NCBI GenBank assembly: GCA_040757715.1
Contig: JBFLWS010000010.1
Coordinates: 1-64,000, forward strand
DNA length: 64,000 nt
Direction of reading: 5' to 3'
Origin: CAIMFV01 sp040757715
Lineage (GTDB): Bacteria > Pseudomonadota > Alphaproteobacteria > Caulobacterales > Caulobacteraceae
The notes beneath the pieces are model-generated. The model was given only the letters and a program-made list of their open reading frames with translations. It did not search any database and was not told where the DNA came from. Made by a program: the position numbers and the translations under genes. Shown one piece after another: positions 1 to 8,112 of the stretch. Numbering within the stretch: the stretch's first letter is position 1; every line of letters begins with the position of its first letter.

Positions 1-94
1 AGGGCCCTATCACGGCCCACTCCGCGTCCGACAAATCCCCTCGACCCAAGGCGCCCTCCCTCCAAGAGGAATCCTTGAATCACTGCGCCGATGA
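1..94. other. Left-edge sequence with no supported gene
   Basis: I see no intact gene here. The frame continuing into the DUF4238-like ORF downstream is closed by TGA at 92-94. A different frame is open across about 55-124 and reads like protein (ending near DDLGIPFV) but stops at 123-125. It may be a frameshifted upstream part of the same gene, cut by the window edge. Confidence 0.3.
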
Positions 95-673
95 TTTGGG
101 AATCCCTTTTGTCAACAGGGCCTAGAAGTCGACGATATCGTCTTCTCAGTCGACCCGCATCAATCAATCCATGCGATGCCACAAATGTTGCAGGGCATGG
201 CCGAACTATGGAGACATGTTGGCCTTGAAGTCGTGCATAACTTTACAAATGAGCCCTTCGTTACGAGTGACAATCCCGTAATATTCTTTGACCCGGATAT
301 TCCAGAAAATGCGATCTTACCTTACACGGTTCGCCCACCCCAAACTCGCGTAGAACTTCTTTTTCCAATTTCACCAACCGTATTACTACGTGGGCGCACA
401 GAAATACCCGCTATGCGTCAAAATGGCCGCTTTCGACACGTAGAAATGACATCTCGATCGGAAGTATGCCGGGTCAATCGCTTTGTTGCTCGTTTTGGGT
501 ACAGGTTCGTGTTCGCAAATCACTCCCGATTAGGAGCCTTTGTCTCCAAATATGGGGAATTGTGCCCAACGATCCGCGTCGATTCGTTCCACCATGAAGG
601 CGTGGGCGAATTCATCAAAACACAAATGATTTTTGGATCGCGCCCCCAAAAGCCGAATTGGAACGGCGGCTAA
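95..673 (+). pseudogene. DUF4238-family protein, 5'-truncated or frameshifted remnant
   Basis: The frame is open from 95 to the TAA ending at 673, but its first ATG (176) falls inside apparently coding sequence: the codons before it read as protein (LEVDDIVFSVDPH). The product has the TSDNPV motif followed by FFDPD and LLFPISPTVLL, the arrangement I associate with the C-terminal half of DUF4238 proteins, which are usually about 250-300 residues. The function of that family is unknown. The stretch is visibly more AT-rich than the genes that follow, which suggests acquisition by transfer. Likely a decayed gene missing its N-terminal half. If it is expressed, translation would start at 176 and give 165 residues. 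The family call rests on remembered motifs only. Confidence 0.5.
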
Positions 674-727
674 ACCAGGATTCTAGCGCTACAGTTTTAA
701 CGGTCTTCATTGAGGTCGCGGCCGTCC

Positions 728-771
728 TTAAAAAAGAGGAGGCCGGCCGCTCCGGGGGAAGCGACCGGCCT
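728..771 (-). terminator. Rho-independent terminator of gcrA
   Basis: On the minus strand a 12-bp stem (arms 760-771 and 740-751, one G-U or mismatch, loop of about 8) is followed by CTCCTCTTTTTT. It lies about 40 bp past the gcrA stop codon and in the correct orientation for it. Confidence 0.8.
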
Positions 772-813
772 GATCGCCGGCAGGGCGACGCCTTGGTGGG
801 GAAAGGCGTCTGG

Positions 814-1335
814 TTACATGTACCGGCGAAGGGATCGCGCGAGTTCAGCCCCGTCGCTGCGACGGGTCTTCTTCTGCTGCGGCTGATAGGCCACTCGCGC
901 ATGTTCGATACAGTAGGGGCCGTCCTCGCCCGTGCGACGGCCGCAGAAGCTGAAGCCGTCGGAGGCGGGATCGCCGATGGGCCACTTGCACATGTGGGCG
1001 CCGAGGGTGAGCACGGTGGCCGAGCCCGGCTCCTCCGCGCGGAAATAGGCAGGGGCCGGCGGAGCAGCGGGCGCCGGCGTCGCCGGCTCCACCCGGCGCT
1101 GAGCCGGCTGGGCGGTCACGGCGGGGCGCGCCGGACGCGGGGCCTTAAACACCGGGCGCTGGGGCTGCGAGGGCGCCGCGCGGCCCGAGAGGCCCAGGCG
1201 GTGCACCTTGCCGATCACCGCGTTGCGAGTCACTCCGCCCAGCTGCTTGGCGATCTGACTGGCGCTAAGTCCATCCAGCCACAGCTTTTTCAGCGCCGTG
1301 ACCCGTTCGTCCGTCCAGCTCAATGAAGCTTCCAT
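814..1335 (-). CDS. gcrA: GcrA cell cycle regulator
   Basis: GcrA is an alphaproteobacterial transcription cofactor that binds sigma-70 RNA polymerase and acts at promoters with CcrM-methylated GANTC sites. The 173-residue product has the family layout. An N-terminal helix-turn-helix (residues 5-50) contains WTDERV, LSASQIAKQLG and NAVIGKVHRLGL. A Pro/Ala-rich linker covers about 50-110. The Cys-containing sigma-binding C-terminal part includes CKWPIGDP, FCGRR and YCIEHA. The start is supported by GAGGG about 6 nt upstream on the minus strand. The gene is transcribed divergently from the ABC permease and ends at a clear terminator. A GAATC (GANTC) site sits upstream at 1477-1481, suggesting possible methylation input. 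Confidence 0.95.
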   Translation of the reverse strand: MEASLSWTDERVTALKKLWLDGLSASQIAKQLGGVTRNAVIGKVHRLGLSGRAAPSQPQRPVFKAPRPARPAVTAQPAQRRVEPATPAPAAPPAPAYFRAEEPGSATVLTLGAHMCKWPIGDPASDGFSFCGRRTGEDGPYCIEHARVAYQPQQKKTRRSDGAELARSLRRYM

Positions 1336-1591
1336 GCCGACCCTCAGCCCGAAAAATCACCACAACATCTAGAGGCCGTCAGCTCAGGACCACCCCCGTC
1401 ACCCACTAGATATCGTAAACAAATGATTACCGACTACAATAGGCGCCACGCAATTCGTCCACAGAAACTACATCTTGAATCGCCTGTCGCGCGAGCGCCA
1501 GATTGTCGCGGCCAAATCGAGCTCCAAGCCGGGCCCGCCCCCAAAACGAGGCCACCCTTGCAAAGCGCCCCTGGCGCGCGCACATCAGGGC
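1336..1591. promoter_or_regulatory. Divergent intergenic region between gcrA and the ABC permease
   Basis: This 256-bp region must hold the promoters for both genes. I see one GANTC site (GAATC, 1477-1481) and a weak DnaA-box-like TCGTCCACA near 1456, two mismatches from TTATCCACA. I see no TTAA-N7-TTAA CtrA box. The exact promoters are not resolved. Confidence 0.4.
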
Positions 1592-2449
1592 ATGACCGAT
1601 CAGACCCTGCCGGCCGGCGCTGCGCTTGCGCCTTCTTCCAATCTTGCGTCGTCGCGGGGAAGCCTCGCACCGCGGACCTATCACGGGGTCAACTGGACCG
1701 GCCTGCGCACCTTGTACGTGAAGGAGGTGCGGCGGTTCTGGAAGGTGGGGATGCAGACCATCGCCGCCCCGGTGGTCACCACCCTGCTCTATATGATGAT
1801 CTTCGTGGTGGCCATGAAGGGCGCCCGGCCCATGGTGGAGGGCGTGCCCTTCGCCCAGTTCGTGGCCCCCGGCCTCGTGATGATGGCCATCCTCAACAAC
1901 GCCTTCGCCAATTCCTCGTCCTCGCTGATCCAGGCCAAGATCATGGGCACGGCGCCGGACTTCCTCACCCCGCCCCTGTCGCCGTTCGAGCTCGCCGCAG
2001 GCTTCAGCCTGGGCGCGGCCACGCGTGGCGTGCTGGTGGGGGCGGTGACGGCGGCCTCAGTGTGGCCCTTCGCCCAGTTCAGCCTGGCTGACGGTCTGGC
2101 GGTGGTGTTCTACGCCGCCATCGCCTCGCTGATGATGGCCTTTGTCGGCGTGCTCACCGGGCTCTGGTCGGAGAAATTCGACCACCTGGCGGCGGTGACC
2201 AACTTCATCGTCATGCCCATGACCTTCCTGTCGGGCACCTTCTACAGCGTCAGCGCCCTGCCCGAGCCGTTCCGCTCGGCCTCGCGCTTCAACCCGTTCT
2301 TCTATCTGATCGACGGATTCCGCTACGGCTTCACCGGTCATGCGGACGGCTCGCTCGCCATCGGCGCGGCCTATGTAAGCGCCCTGACCCTGATCCTCGG
2401 CTTCGTCTGCTGGCGCCTGTTCAAGATCGGCTGGCGGCTGAAGTCGTAG
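1592..2449 (+). CDS. ABC-2 type transporter permease
   Basis: Integral membrane subunit of an ABC exporter of the ABC-2 (YadH/NodJ-like) class. The 285-residue product has about six hydrophobic segments, starting near VTTLLYMMIFVVAM and ending with ALTLILGFVCWRLF, and the family features KEVRRFWKVG near the N-terminus and NFIVMPMTFLSGTFY in the middle. An upstream in-frame ATG exists at 1475, but the ATG at 1592, preceded by CAGGG, puts the N-terminus where the family normally begins. No ATP-binding subunit gene is adjacent, so the partner ATPase must be encoded elsewhere. The TAG stop belongs to a degenerate copy of the palindromic repeat described below. The substrate is unknown. Confidence 0.85.
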   Translation: MTDQTLPAGAALAPSSNLASSRGSLAPRTYHGVNWTGLRTLYVKEVRRFWKVGMQTIAAPVVTTLLYMMIFVVAMKGARPMVEGVPFAQFVAPGLVMMAILNNAFANSSSSLIQAKIMGTAPDFLTPPLSPFELAAGFSLGAATRGVLVGAVTAASVWPFAQFSLADGLAVVFYAAIASLMMAFVGVLTGLWSEKFDHLAAVTNFIVMPMTFLSGTFYSVSALPEPFRSASRFNPFFYLIDGFRYGFTGHADGSLAIGAAYVSALTLILGFVCWRLFKIGWRLKS

Positions 2450-2476
2450 AGCACTGCCGAAAAGTGGGAGCGCCTA
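2446..2476. repeat. Degenerate copy of the stop-codon-associated palindromic repeat
   Basis: The sequence GTAGAGCACTGCCGAAAAGTGGGAG matches the left half of the 7259 element (CTAGAGCATTTTCCGAAAAGTGGGAA) with a few substitutions. The TAG at 2447-2449 is the stop codon of the ABC permease. The right half has decayed. Confidence 0.55.
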
Positions 2477-2481
2477 TACGA

Positions 2482-2507
2482 AAAAAGCGGGCCCAAAGGA
2501 CCCGCTC
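2482..2507 (-). terminator. Rho-independent terminator of rpmE
   Basis: On the minus strand the stem AGCGGGTCC / GGGCCCGCT with a TTT loop is followed by TTTTTTCG. It starts about 23 bp after the rpmE stop codon. Confidence 0.85.
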
Positions 2508-2530
2508 GATCGCAACGCCGCGCTGGAAGA

Positions 2531-2758
2531 TCAGCGCTTGGCGGTGAAGCCGGCGAACTTGGCGTTGAAGCGCGACACGCGGCCGCCGCGATCCAGCAGG
2601 GTCTGGTTGCCGCCGGTCCAGGCCGGGTGTGTGTTCGGGTCGATGTCGAGGTTCAGCACCGCGCCTTCCTTGCCGTAGGTGGAGCGCGTCTTGTAGGTGG
2701 TGCCATCGGTCATCACCACGGTGACGAAGTGATAGTCGGGATGCGTGTCTTGTTTCAT
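2531..2758 (-). CDS. rpmE: 50S ribosomal protein L31
   Basis: Structural protein of the large ribosomal subunit. The 75-residue product carries the alphaproteobacterial L31 features MKQDTHPDYH at the start, STYGKEG and DIDPNTHPAWTGG in the middle, and RVSRFNAKFAG at the end. It lacks the zinc-binding CxxC cysteines of the other L31 form. The frame stays open far upstream to 3979, opposite the ABC exporter, but the ATG at 2756-2758 begins the normal L31 N-terminus. A minus-strand terminator follows directly. It is transcribed divergently from the MsbA-like exporter. Confidence 0.95.
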   Translation of the reverse strand: MKQDTHPDYHFVTVVMTDGTTYKTRSTYGKEGAVLNLDIDPNTHPAWTGGNQTLLDRGGRVSRFNAKFAGFTAKR

Positions 2759-2899
2759 CGCTGGGTCCAACCGACCTGAGGTGAATGGCGAAAATAGCAA
2801 GGCCCGCCGGGAAGGCGGGCCGCCAAGGCGTGGGGGTCTACACCAAAGCCCCCGCGGTGCGCAAGGGGCGCCGGCGATTTCCCGGCTCAAGAGGGTAAG

Positions 2900-4744
2900 A
2901 TGAGCGAAGGCGCAGGCGTCAACGGAACAACAGGCGGGGCGAGCGAAGCCGTAGGGCGCCCCGGCGCGGGCCAGCTGCTGATGCAGTCCATGACGGCGGC
3001 TCGAGAAAAACGCAGCAAGTCCAAGGACCTGAAGCCGCTCTCCGTGCTCTGGCCCTTGCTCATGGCCCACAAGACGGAGTTCGTCCTCGCGGCCCTGTTC
3101 CTGCTCGGGTCCAGCGCCGCCACCCTGGGTGTGCCGGCGGTGCTGCGACTGGCCATCGATCGCCACTTCGCCAACGCCTATTTCCTCGCCGCCATGGGCG
3201 TGGCGCTGCTGCTGGCCCTCGCCACCGCCTTGCGCGCCTATTTCGTCACCCGCCTCGGCGAGCGGGTGGTGGCGGACCTGCGCACCAAGGTCTATGGCCA
3301 CGTTTTGGGGCTCGATCAGGCCTTCTTCCTGGAGATGCGCACCGGCGAGGTGCTGTCGCGCCTCACCACCGACATGGCCATCGTCGAGACCATGGCGGGG
3401 GTGTCGCTCTCCATCTCCCTGCGCAACGCCTTGAACCTGATCGGCGCAGTGGGCCTGCTGTTCTTCATCAGCTGGAAGCTGACCTTGGGCGTGCTGGCCA
3501 TCGTGCCCGCCGTGATCGTGCCCCTGTTTCTGGTGGGCGGGATGGTGCGGCGGCTGTCGGTGCGGGCGCAGGATCGTCTCGCCGACGCCGTGGCCTACGC
3601 CGGCGAGACCCTCGACCAGCTGGAGACGGTGCAGGCCTTCGGCCGCGAGCAGGCGGCGGGCGGGGCCTTCGCCCGGGCCGTGGAGACGGCCTTCCGCGCC
3701 TCCATGATCCGCATGCAGGCGCGCAGCGTCATGACCGGGCTCGTCATGAGCCTGGTGTTCGTCGGGGTGGCCGCGGTGCTGTGGCTCGGCGTTCAGTCCG
3801 TGCAGGCGGGCGAGATCAGCTATGGCGTGCTGACCCAATTCCTCATCCTCTCGGTGGTGGCCGCAGGCTCGGTAGGCCAGCTCGGCGAAGTGTGGGGCGA
3901 GATCCAGAAGGCCGCCGGGGCCATGGAGCGCGTTCAGGCCCTGTTGGCGGCAAAGCCCCGGATCGCCGCCCCCGCCCATCCCCGGCCCATGCCCGTGCCA
4001 GCCCGGGGCGAGGTGGTGTTCGATCAGGTGAGCTTCGCCTATCCCAGTCGCCCCGACTTACCGGCCCTCGCCGGCTTCTCCCTCGCCGTACGCCCGGGGG
4101 AGACCGTGGCCCTGGTGGGCCCTTCCGGCGCGGGCAAGAGCACCGTGCTGCGCCTCCTCCTGCGCTTCTACGACCCCACCGCCGGGCGCATCCTGCTGGA
4201 CGGGGTGGACCTGCGCGACGCCGATCCGGCTGAGGCGCGCCAGCGCCTGGCCATCGTGGCCCAGGACGCCTCGCTGTTCTCCGGCTCGGCCCTCGACAAC
4301 ATCCGCTTCGGCCGGGCTGAGGCCTCTGACGACGAGGTGCGCGCGGCGGCCCGCGCCGCCGAGGCGGAGGGCTTCATCACCCAGCTGCCGAGGGGCTTCG
4401 ACCATCCCCTGGGCGAGCGCGGCAAGAGCCTCTCCGGCGGCCAGCGCCAGCGCCTGGCTATCGCCCGGGCCCTGGTGCGCGACGCCCCGGTGCTGCTGCT
4501 GGACGAGGCCACCAGCGCCCTCGACGCCGAGAACGAACGGCTGGTGCAGCTGGCCTTGGACGAAGCCATGGCCGGGCGCACCACCCTCGTCATCGCGCAC
4601 CGCCTGGCCACCGTGCTGCGGGCTGATCGGATCGTGGTGATGGAAGACGGCCGCGTGGTGGAGGAGGGCCGTCACGCCGAGCTCAAAGAAAAAGGCGGGC
4701 TATACGCCCGCCTTGCAGAGCTGCAGTTTTCGGCCGGGGTGTGA
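2900..4744 (+). CDS. MsbA-like ABC exporter (fused permease and ATPase)
   Basis: Half-transporter of 614 residues that would work as a homodimer in the inner membrane. A basic leader (about 1-40) precedes six transmembrane helices (about 50-330), where RLGERVVADLRTKVYGHVL and EMRTGEVLSRLTTD are typical of the MsbA/lipid exporter class. The nucleotide-binding domain has Walker A GPSGAGKST (about 406-414), the signature LSGGQRQR (about 511) and Walker B VLLLDEATSALD (about 531). Family knowledge suggests export of lipid, lipid-linked or drug-like substrates, but the sequence does not identify one. It begins at ATG 2900 after GAGGGTAAG and is monocistronic, facing the convergent chemoreceptor gene. 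Confidence 0.9.
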   Translation: MSEGAGVNGTTGGASEAVGRPGAGQLLMQSMTAAREKRSKSKDLKPLSVLWPLLMAHKTEFVLAALFLLGSSAATLGVPAVLRLAIDRHFANAYFLAAMGVALLLALATALRAYFVTRLGERVVADLRTKVYGHVLGLDQAFFLEMRTGEVLSRLTTDMAIVETMAGVSLSISLRNALNLIGAVGLLFFISWKLTLGVLAIVPAVIVPLFLVGGMVRRLSVRAQDRLADAVAYAGETLDQLETVQAFGREQAAGGAFARAVETAFRASMIRMQARSVMTGLVMSLVFVGVAAVLWLGVQSVQAGEISYGVLTQFLILSVVAAGSVGQLGEVWGEIQKAAGAMERVQALLAAKPRIAAPAHPRPMPVPARGEVVFDQVSFAYPSRPDLPALAGFSLAVRPGETVALVGPSGAGKSTVLRLLLRFYDPTAGRILLDGVDLRDADPAEARQRLAIVAQDASLFSGSALDNIRFGRAEASDDEVRAAARAAEAEGFITQLPRGFDHPLGERGKSLSGGQRQRLAIARALVRDAPVLLLDEATSALDAENERLVQLALDEAMAGRTTLVIAHRLATVLRADRIVVMEDGRVVEEGRHAELKEKGGLYARLAELQFSAGV

Positions 4745-4766
4745 CCCCGCCGAGGGGGAGGAGCTT

Positions 4767-6743
4767 TTAGAATTCTTCCCAATCGTCCTTGGCGGCGCTG
4801 GGGGCCGGGCTCGACACGGTCATGGGCGCCGGAGCCGGCTTGGGCGCTGCGCCGCCGCGGCCGGTGGTCTTCAGGGCCGGCGCGGTTCGAGCCGGCGCGG
4901 GGCTGGGCGCCCGGTGCGCCGGCGGCGCCGCACGGTAGGTGTCCGCGCCCACGTTGAAGCGACGGAACAGCTTGGCCAGGGCGTCGGCTTCGTCCGCCAG
5001 GCTGCGGATGGCCGCCGAGGTCTGTTCCACCATGGCCGCGTTCTGCTGCGTCACCTGGTCCATGGAGTTGACCGCGGTGTTCACCTCGCTGAGACCGTTG
5101 GCCTGCTCCTTGGAGCTGGCGGCGATCTCGGCCACCAGGTCGGTCATCTCGGCCACCTTGGCTGCGATGCTTTGCAGCGCCTGACCGGTGCGGCCGACCC
5201 GCTCCACGCCGGCGCTCACCTGCTGAGTGGAGGCGGCGATGAGGCCCTTGATCTCCTTGGCGGCCTCGGCCGAGCGTTGGGCGAGGGCCCGCACTTCCTG
5301 GGCCACCACCGCAAAGCCACGCCCGGCGTCGCCAGCTCGAGCCGCTTCCACGCCCGCGTTGAGGGCTAGGAGGTTGGTCTGGAAGGCGATCTCGTCGATG
5401 ACGCCGATGATCTGATTGATCTGACGGGCCGACTGCTCGATCTCGCCCATGGCCTCCACGGTCTCGCGCACCACCACGCCGGAGCGTTCCGCCTCGGCCT
5501 TGGCCGACATGACGGTGGCGCGGGCGTGGTCGGCGCTTTCGGCGGTCTTGTTCACCGTGGTGGTGACTTCCTCCACCGCCGCAGCCGTCTCTTCGAGCGT
5601 GGCGGCGGTCTGTTCGGTGCGGCGCGACAGGTCGTCGGAGGCGCGGCTGATCTCGGTGGCGCTGGACTGGATGGCCGAGGTGTTGGACGACACCACCTTC
5701 AGGGCGTCCTGCAGCTGGGTCATGGCCTCGTTGAAGTCCTGGCGCAGCTTTTCGTAGTCGCCGGCGAACTGGGTGTTGATGCGGAAGGTGAGATCGCCCG
5801 AAGCGAGCTTCTCGAGGCCCTCGGCCACCGAATTCACCACCATCTGCTGCTGACGCACCGATTCGGCGCGGGCCGATTCGGCGCGGGCGCGTTCCTCTTC
5901 CACCGCCTGAGCCGACTGCTCCTGCTGCGAGCGCAGCTGGGCGATGTGACGCTGATTGGTGCGGAACACCTCCAGCGAGCGGACGATGGCGCCCAGTTCG
6001 TCGCCGCGCGCGAGCGGGGCGAGGTCGGCGTTCGTATCGCCCTTGGCCAGCTGCTCGGTGGCGCGGGCGATCTTTTCGATCGCCCGGCGCAGCGGCATGA
6101 CAGAGGCGAGGGTGATGCTCAGCACCAGCAGCAGGGTCATCAGCGACAGGACCACCAACAGCGCCTGGGCGCGACCAGCGCCGGCCAGACTGGCCTGCGA
6201 ACGGGCGTCGGTGTTCTTGGCCTGCTCAGCCACCAGGGCGGCCAGGCGGGCGCTCATCTTCTGATAGGTGTCTTCGAAGGGCGCGACGAAGGTCGCCGCT
6301 GTGGAGAAGTCCACGCCCACCATGGCGCCCACGGCGTCCATGGCGCTGCGGCTGTCGGCCACGTCCTTGATCAGGGCGTCAAATTGCGGCCGTTGCGCCG
6401 GGTCCACCTGAGCGCGGAGCGTCTTCAGCTCTTTCTGGATCGAGTCCATCTCGCTGAGCAGGCTCTGCATGTCCCCGTCCAGCTTGTTGACCTGAATATC
6501 GGCCGCCTTGTGGGTCAGGATCATGTAGAGCTTGCCGTGCGCATTGGAGATGCGCTGATCGATGGCCTTCAGCTGCATCGTTTCAGGAAAATCCCGTTGC
6601 ACGATCTGTTTCAGGTCGTTGGCCTGACCCGATTGCGAGGCGATCGTCACCAACGCCACGACGGCGAGCATGACGGCGGCGAAGATCGGCGCGAAGCCCA
6701 TCTTGATCAGGATCGGCAGATCTTTGAGCTGACTGAAATTCAT
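4767..6743 (-). CDS. Methyl-accepting chemotaxis protein
   Basis: Chemoreceptor of 658 residues with an N-terminal helix (about 14-36), a four-helix-bundle-like periplasmic sensor, a second membrane helix near SLMTLLLVLSITLASVM, a HAMP domain (MPLRRAIEKIARATEQLAKGD) and a second HAMP-like segment (VAEGLEKLASGDLTFRI). The cytoplasmic signalling coiled coil includes the conserved tip IDEIAFQTNLLALNAGVEAARAG in shortened form around EIAFQTNLLALN. The C-terminus DDWEEF resembles the tethering pentapeptide (NWETF type) that binds CheR/CheB in some receptors. The start at 6743 is chosen for the GGAGGGGAGCC Shine-Dalgarno; the longer frame to 6812 lacks one. No che genes are nearby. The ligand is unknown. 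Confidence 0.92.
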   Translation of the reverse strand: MNFSQLKDLPILIKMGFAPIFAAVMLAVVALVTIASQSGQANDLKQIVQRDFPETMQLKAIDQRISNAHGKLYMILTHKAADIQVNKLDGDMQSLLSEMDSIQKELKTLRAQVDPAQRPQFDALIKDVADSRSAMDAVGAMVGVDFSTAATFVAPFEDTYQKMSARLAALVAEQAKNTDARSQASLAGAGRAQALLVVLSLMTLLLVLSITLASVMPLRRAIEKIARATEQLAKGDTNADLAPLARGDELGAIVRSLEVFRTNQRHIAQLRSQQEQSAQAVEEERARAESARAESVRQQQMVVNSVAEGLEKLASGDLTFRINTQFAGDYEKLRQDFNEAMTQLQDALKVVSSNTSAIQSSATEISRASDDLSRRTEQTAATLEETAAAVEEVTTTVNKTAESADHARATVMSAKAEAERSGVVVRETVEAMGEIEQSARQINQIIGVIDEIAFQTNLLALNAGVEAARAGDAGRGFAVVAQEVRALAQRSAEAAKEIKGLIAASTQQVSAGVERVGRTGQALQSIAAKVAEMTDLVAEIAASSKEQANGLSEVNTAVNSMDQVTQQNAAMVEQTSAAIRSLADEADALAKLFRRFNVGADTYRAAPPAHRAPSPAPARTAPALKTTGRGGAAPKPAPAPMTVSSPAPSAAKDDWEEF

Positions 6744-6956
6744 AAGGCTCCCCTCCGTGGCACGGCGAACCACCACGTCTGGTGTGGGAGCTAATCTGAA
6801 TTTGCCTAACAACCTGGAAACGCTGTTTTGGATTCGCCCGATTCTCTGCGCTTGAGACGCAAAATGCGCCTTAAGGCGAATTAACCAAACTCCATAACTA
6901 CGATTTTACGCCCCTTCGTCACAAATGGCGGCATAAGTTCGAATTTGGAGGTCAAC

Positions 6957-7262
6957 TTGAAGACGCTTACGACGATCGCCGCCATCCTGGCTTCTACGAT
7001 GCTTGGACAATCCGCCCTGGCCGCCTCGGCTTTCCAGGATCACGTGGATCACTGCCTGGATAAGTTCGCCAACACCCGCGACTCCGCCAGCGTCATGCTT
7101 CAGTGCAGCGCCGGCGACGGCAAGCTGTCGGATTGCAAGGTGGTGGAAAACAGCGCCCCGGGCCGCGGCTTCGACAAGGCCGCCCTGTGCGTGGCCGAAA
7201 AGCTGCCCATGGGCGCCAAGACTGGCGACATCAAGGTGCCGGTCCGCTTCGCGGGTTCCTAG
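6957..7262 (+). CDS. Small secreted protein with TonB C-terminal-like fold
   Basis: A 101-residue protein with a signal peptide (basic MKTL, hydrophobic TTIAAILASTMLG, cleavage near ALAAS). The mature part reads like the C-terminal domain of TonB-family proteins: LQCSAGDGKLSDCKVVENSAPGRGFDKAAL in shortened form around GKLSDCKVVENSAPG, then VPVRF at the end. It has no membrane anchor or proline-rich stalk and so is not a full TonB. A TTG at 6957 is taken as the start because a perfect GGAGG (6947-6951) lies 5 nt upstream. The stop TAG is the left end of the palindromic repeat at 7259. The function is unknown. Confidence 0.7.
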   Translation: MKTLTTIAAILASTMLGQSALAASAFQDHVDHCLDKFANTRDSASVMLQCSAGDGKLSDCKVVENSAPGRGFDKAALCVAEKLPMGAKTGDIKVPVRFAGS

Positions 7263-7361
7263 AGCATTTTCCGAAAAGTGGGAACCGGTTTTCGGGTAAA
7301 AATGCTCTAGATTCAATGAGTATGAGCAAATCCGATTCTGTTTGATCGGATTTTGCTCTAG
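7259..7361. repeat. Composite palindromic repeat, copy A
   Basis: About 103 bp made of two palindromes. The first (7259-7310, CTAGAGC...GCTCTAG) encloses the core AAAAGTGGGAACCGGTTTT. The second (7325-7358) has arms AGCAAATCCGA and TCGGATTTTGCT. The whole unit recurs in inverted orientation at 9087-9192. Its first TAG is the stop codon of the preceding small secreted protein gene. Confidence 0.85.
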
Positions 7362-7407
7362 GCCCCGGAAGCTGCGGGGGTGGTTGCGCGCCGCCCCCGC
7401 GCCTGCC

Positions 7408-7980
7408 TCATTCCGCCTCCCCCGCCTTGAGGAACCAGACCTTGGCCGCGCCATAGTCGCGTTCGTCGAGCCGTGTGAGGCCCGGCGGAGGCTCGACCAC
7501 TTCATCCGCCGCCGTCTCCAAAACGATCACCGCGCCGGGACTGAGCCAGTCGCCGGCCAAGAGCGCGTGCAGCGCCCGCTCGCCCAGGCCCTTGCGATAG
7601 GGCGGATCTAAAAAAGCCAGGTCGAACGCCGGGCCCGCCGATCCGGGCCTTGGCCCCAGATCCGTGGCGTCGCGGCGATGCAGCCGGGTGGCGCCGAAGA
7701 GGCCGAACGCCTCGATGTTCTCGCGGATGGCGCCCCGCGCCCGGTCGTCGGTCTCCACGAACAGACAGAAGTCGGCGCCCCGCGACAGGGCCTCCAGCCC
7801 GAGCGCGCCCGATCCGGCGAACAGGTCGATGACCCGCCGCCCCGAAAGCCCCGGCGACCAAGCGGCGTGCTCCAGGATATTGAACACGGCCTGTCGCGCC
7901 CGATCGGACGTCGGCCGCGTGGCCTGCCCGTCCGGCGCCTGCAAGCTTTTGCCGCGAAAGCGGCCCGCGACGATGCGCAT
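7408..7980 (-). CDS. rsmD: 16S rRNA (guanine(966)-N(2))-methyltransferase RsmD
   Basis: Methylates N2 of G966 in 16S rRNA with S-adenosylmethionine. The 190-residue length is typical. Seen: the N-terminus MRIVAGRFRGKSL, the family motif RPTSDRARQAVFNIL (22-36), the SAM-binding DLFAGSGALG (52-61) and the N-methyltransferase catalytic motif DPPY (125-128). The gene is divergent from the CPBP protease, and both lie between the two inverted copies of the composite repeat. Confidence 0.92.
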   Translation of the reverse strand: MRIVAGRFRGKSLQAPDGQATRPTSDRARQAVFNILEHAAWSPGLSGRRVIDLFAGSGALGLEALSRGADFCLFVETDDRARGAIRENIEAFGLFGATRLHRRDATDLGPRPGSAGPAFDLAFLDPPYRKGLGERALHALLAGDWLSPGAVIVLETAADEVVEPPPGLTRLDERDYGAAKVWFLKAGEAE

Positions 7981-8112
7981 CAGCGTCTCCTGCTGCGCCG
8001 GAACAGGATTCGGACCCGGACCTGCCGCGCGATGTTCACGATGTTCAATTGCGGCTCTTTCGCTTTGCCGCGGTTTACTCCACTAAACACCTATCCCCCA
8101 GCGACGTTTGAG

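Noticed and set aside
2531..3979. 482-codon minus-strand frame covering rpmE and opposite the ABC exporter
   Set aside because: Only the last 75 codons are a gene (rpmE). The rest is His/Gly/Gln-rich antisense of a GC-rich coding sequence.
7678..8112. N-terminal extension of the CPBP protease frame
   Set aside because: Lies opposite rsmD and reads as low-complexity antisense; the protease begins naturally at 8113.
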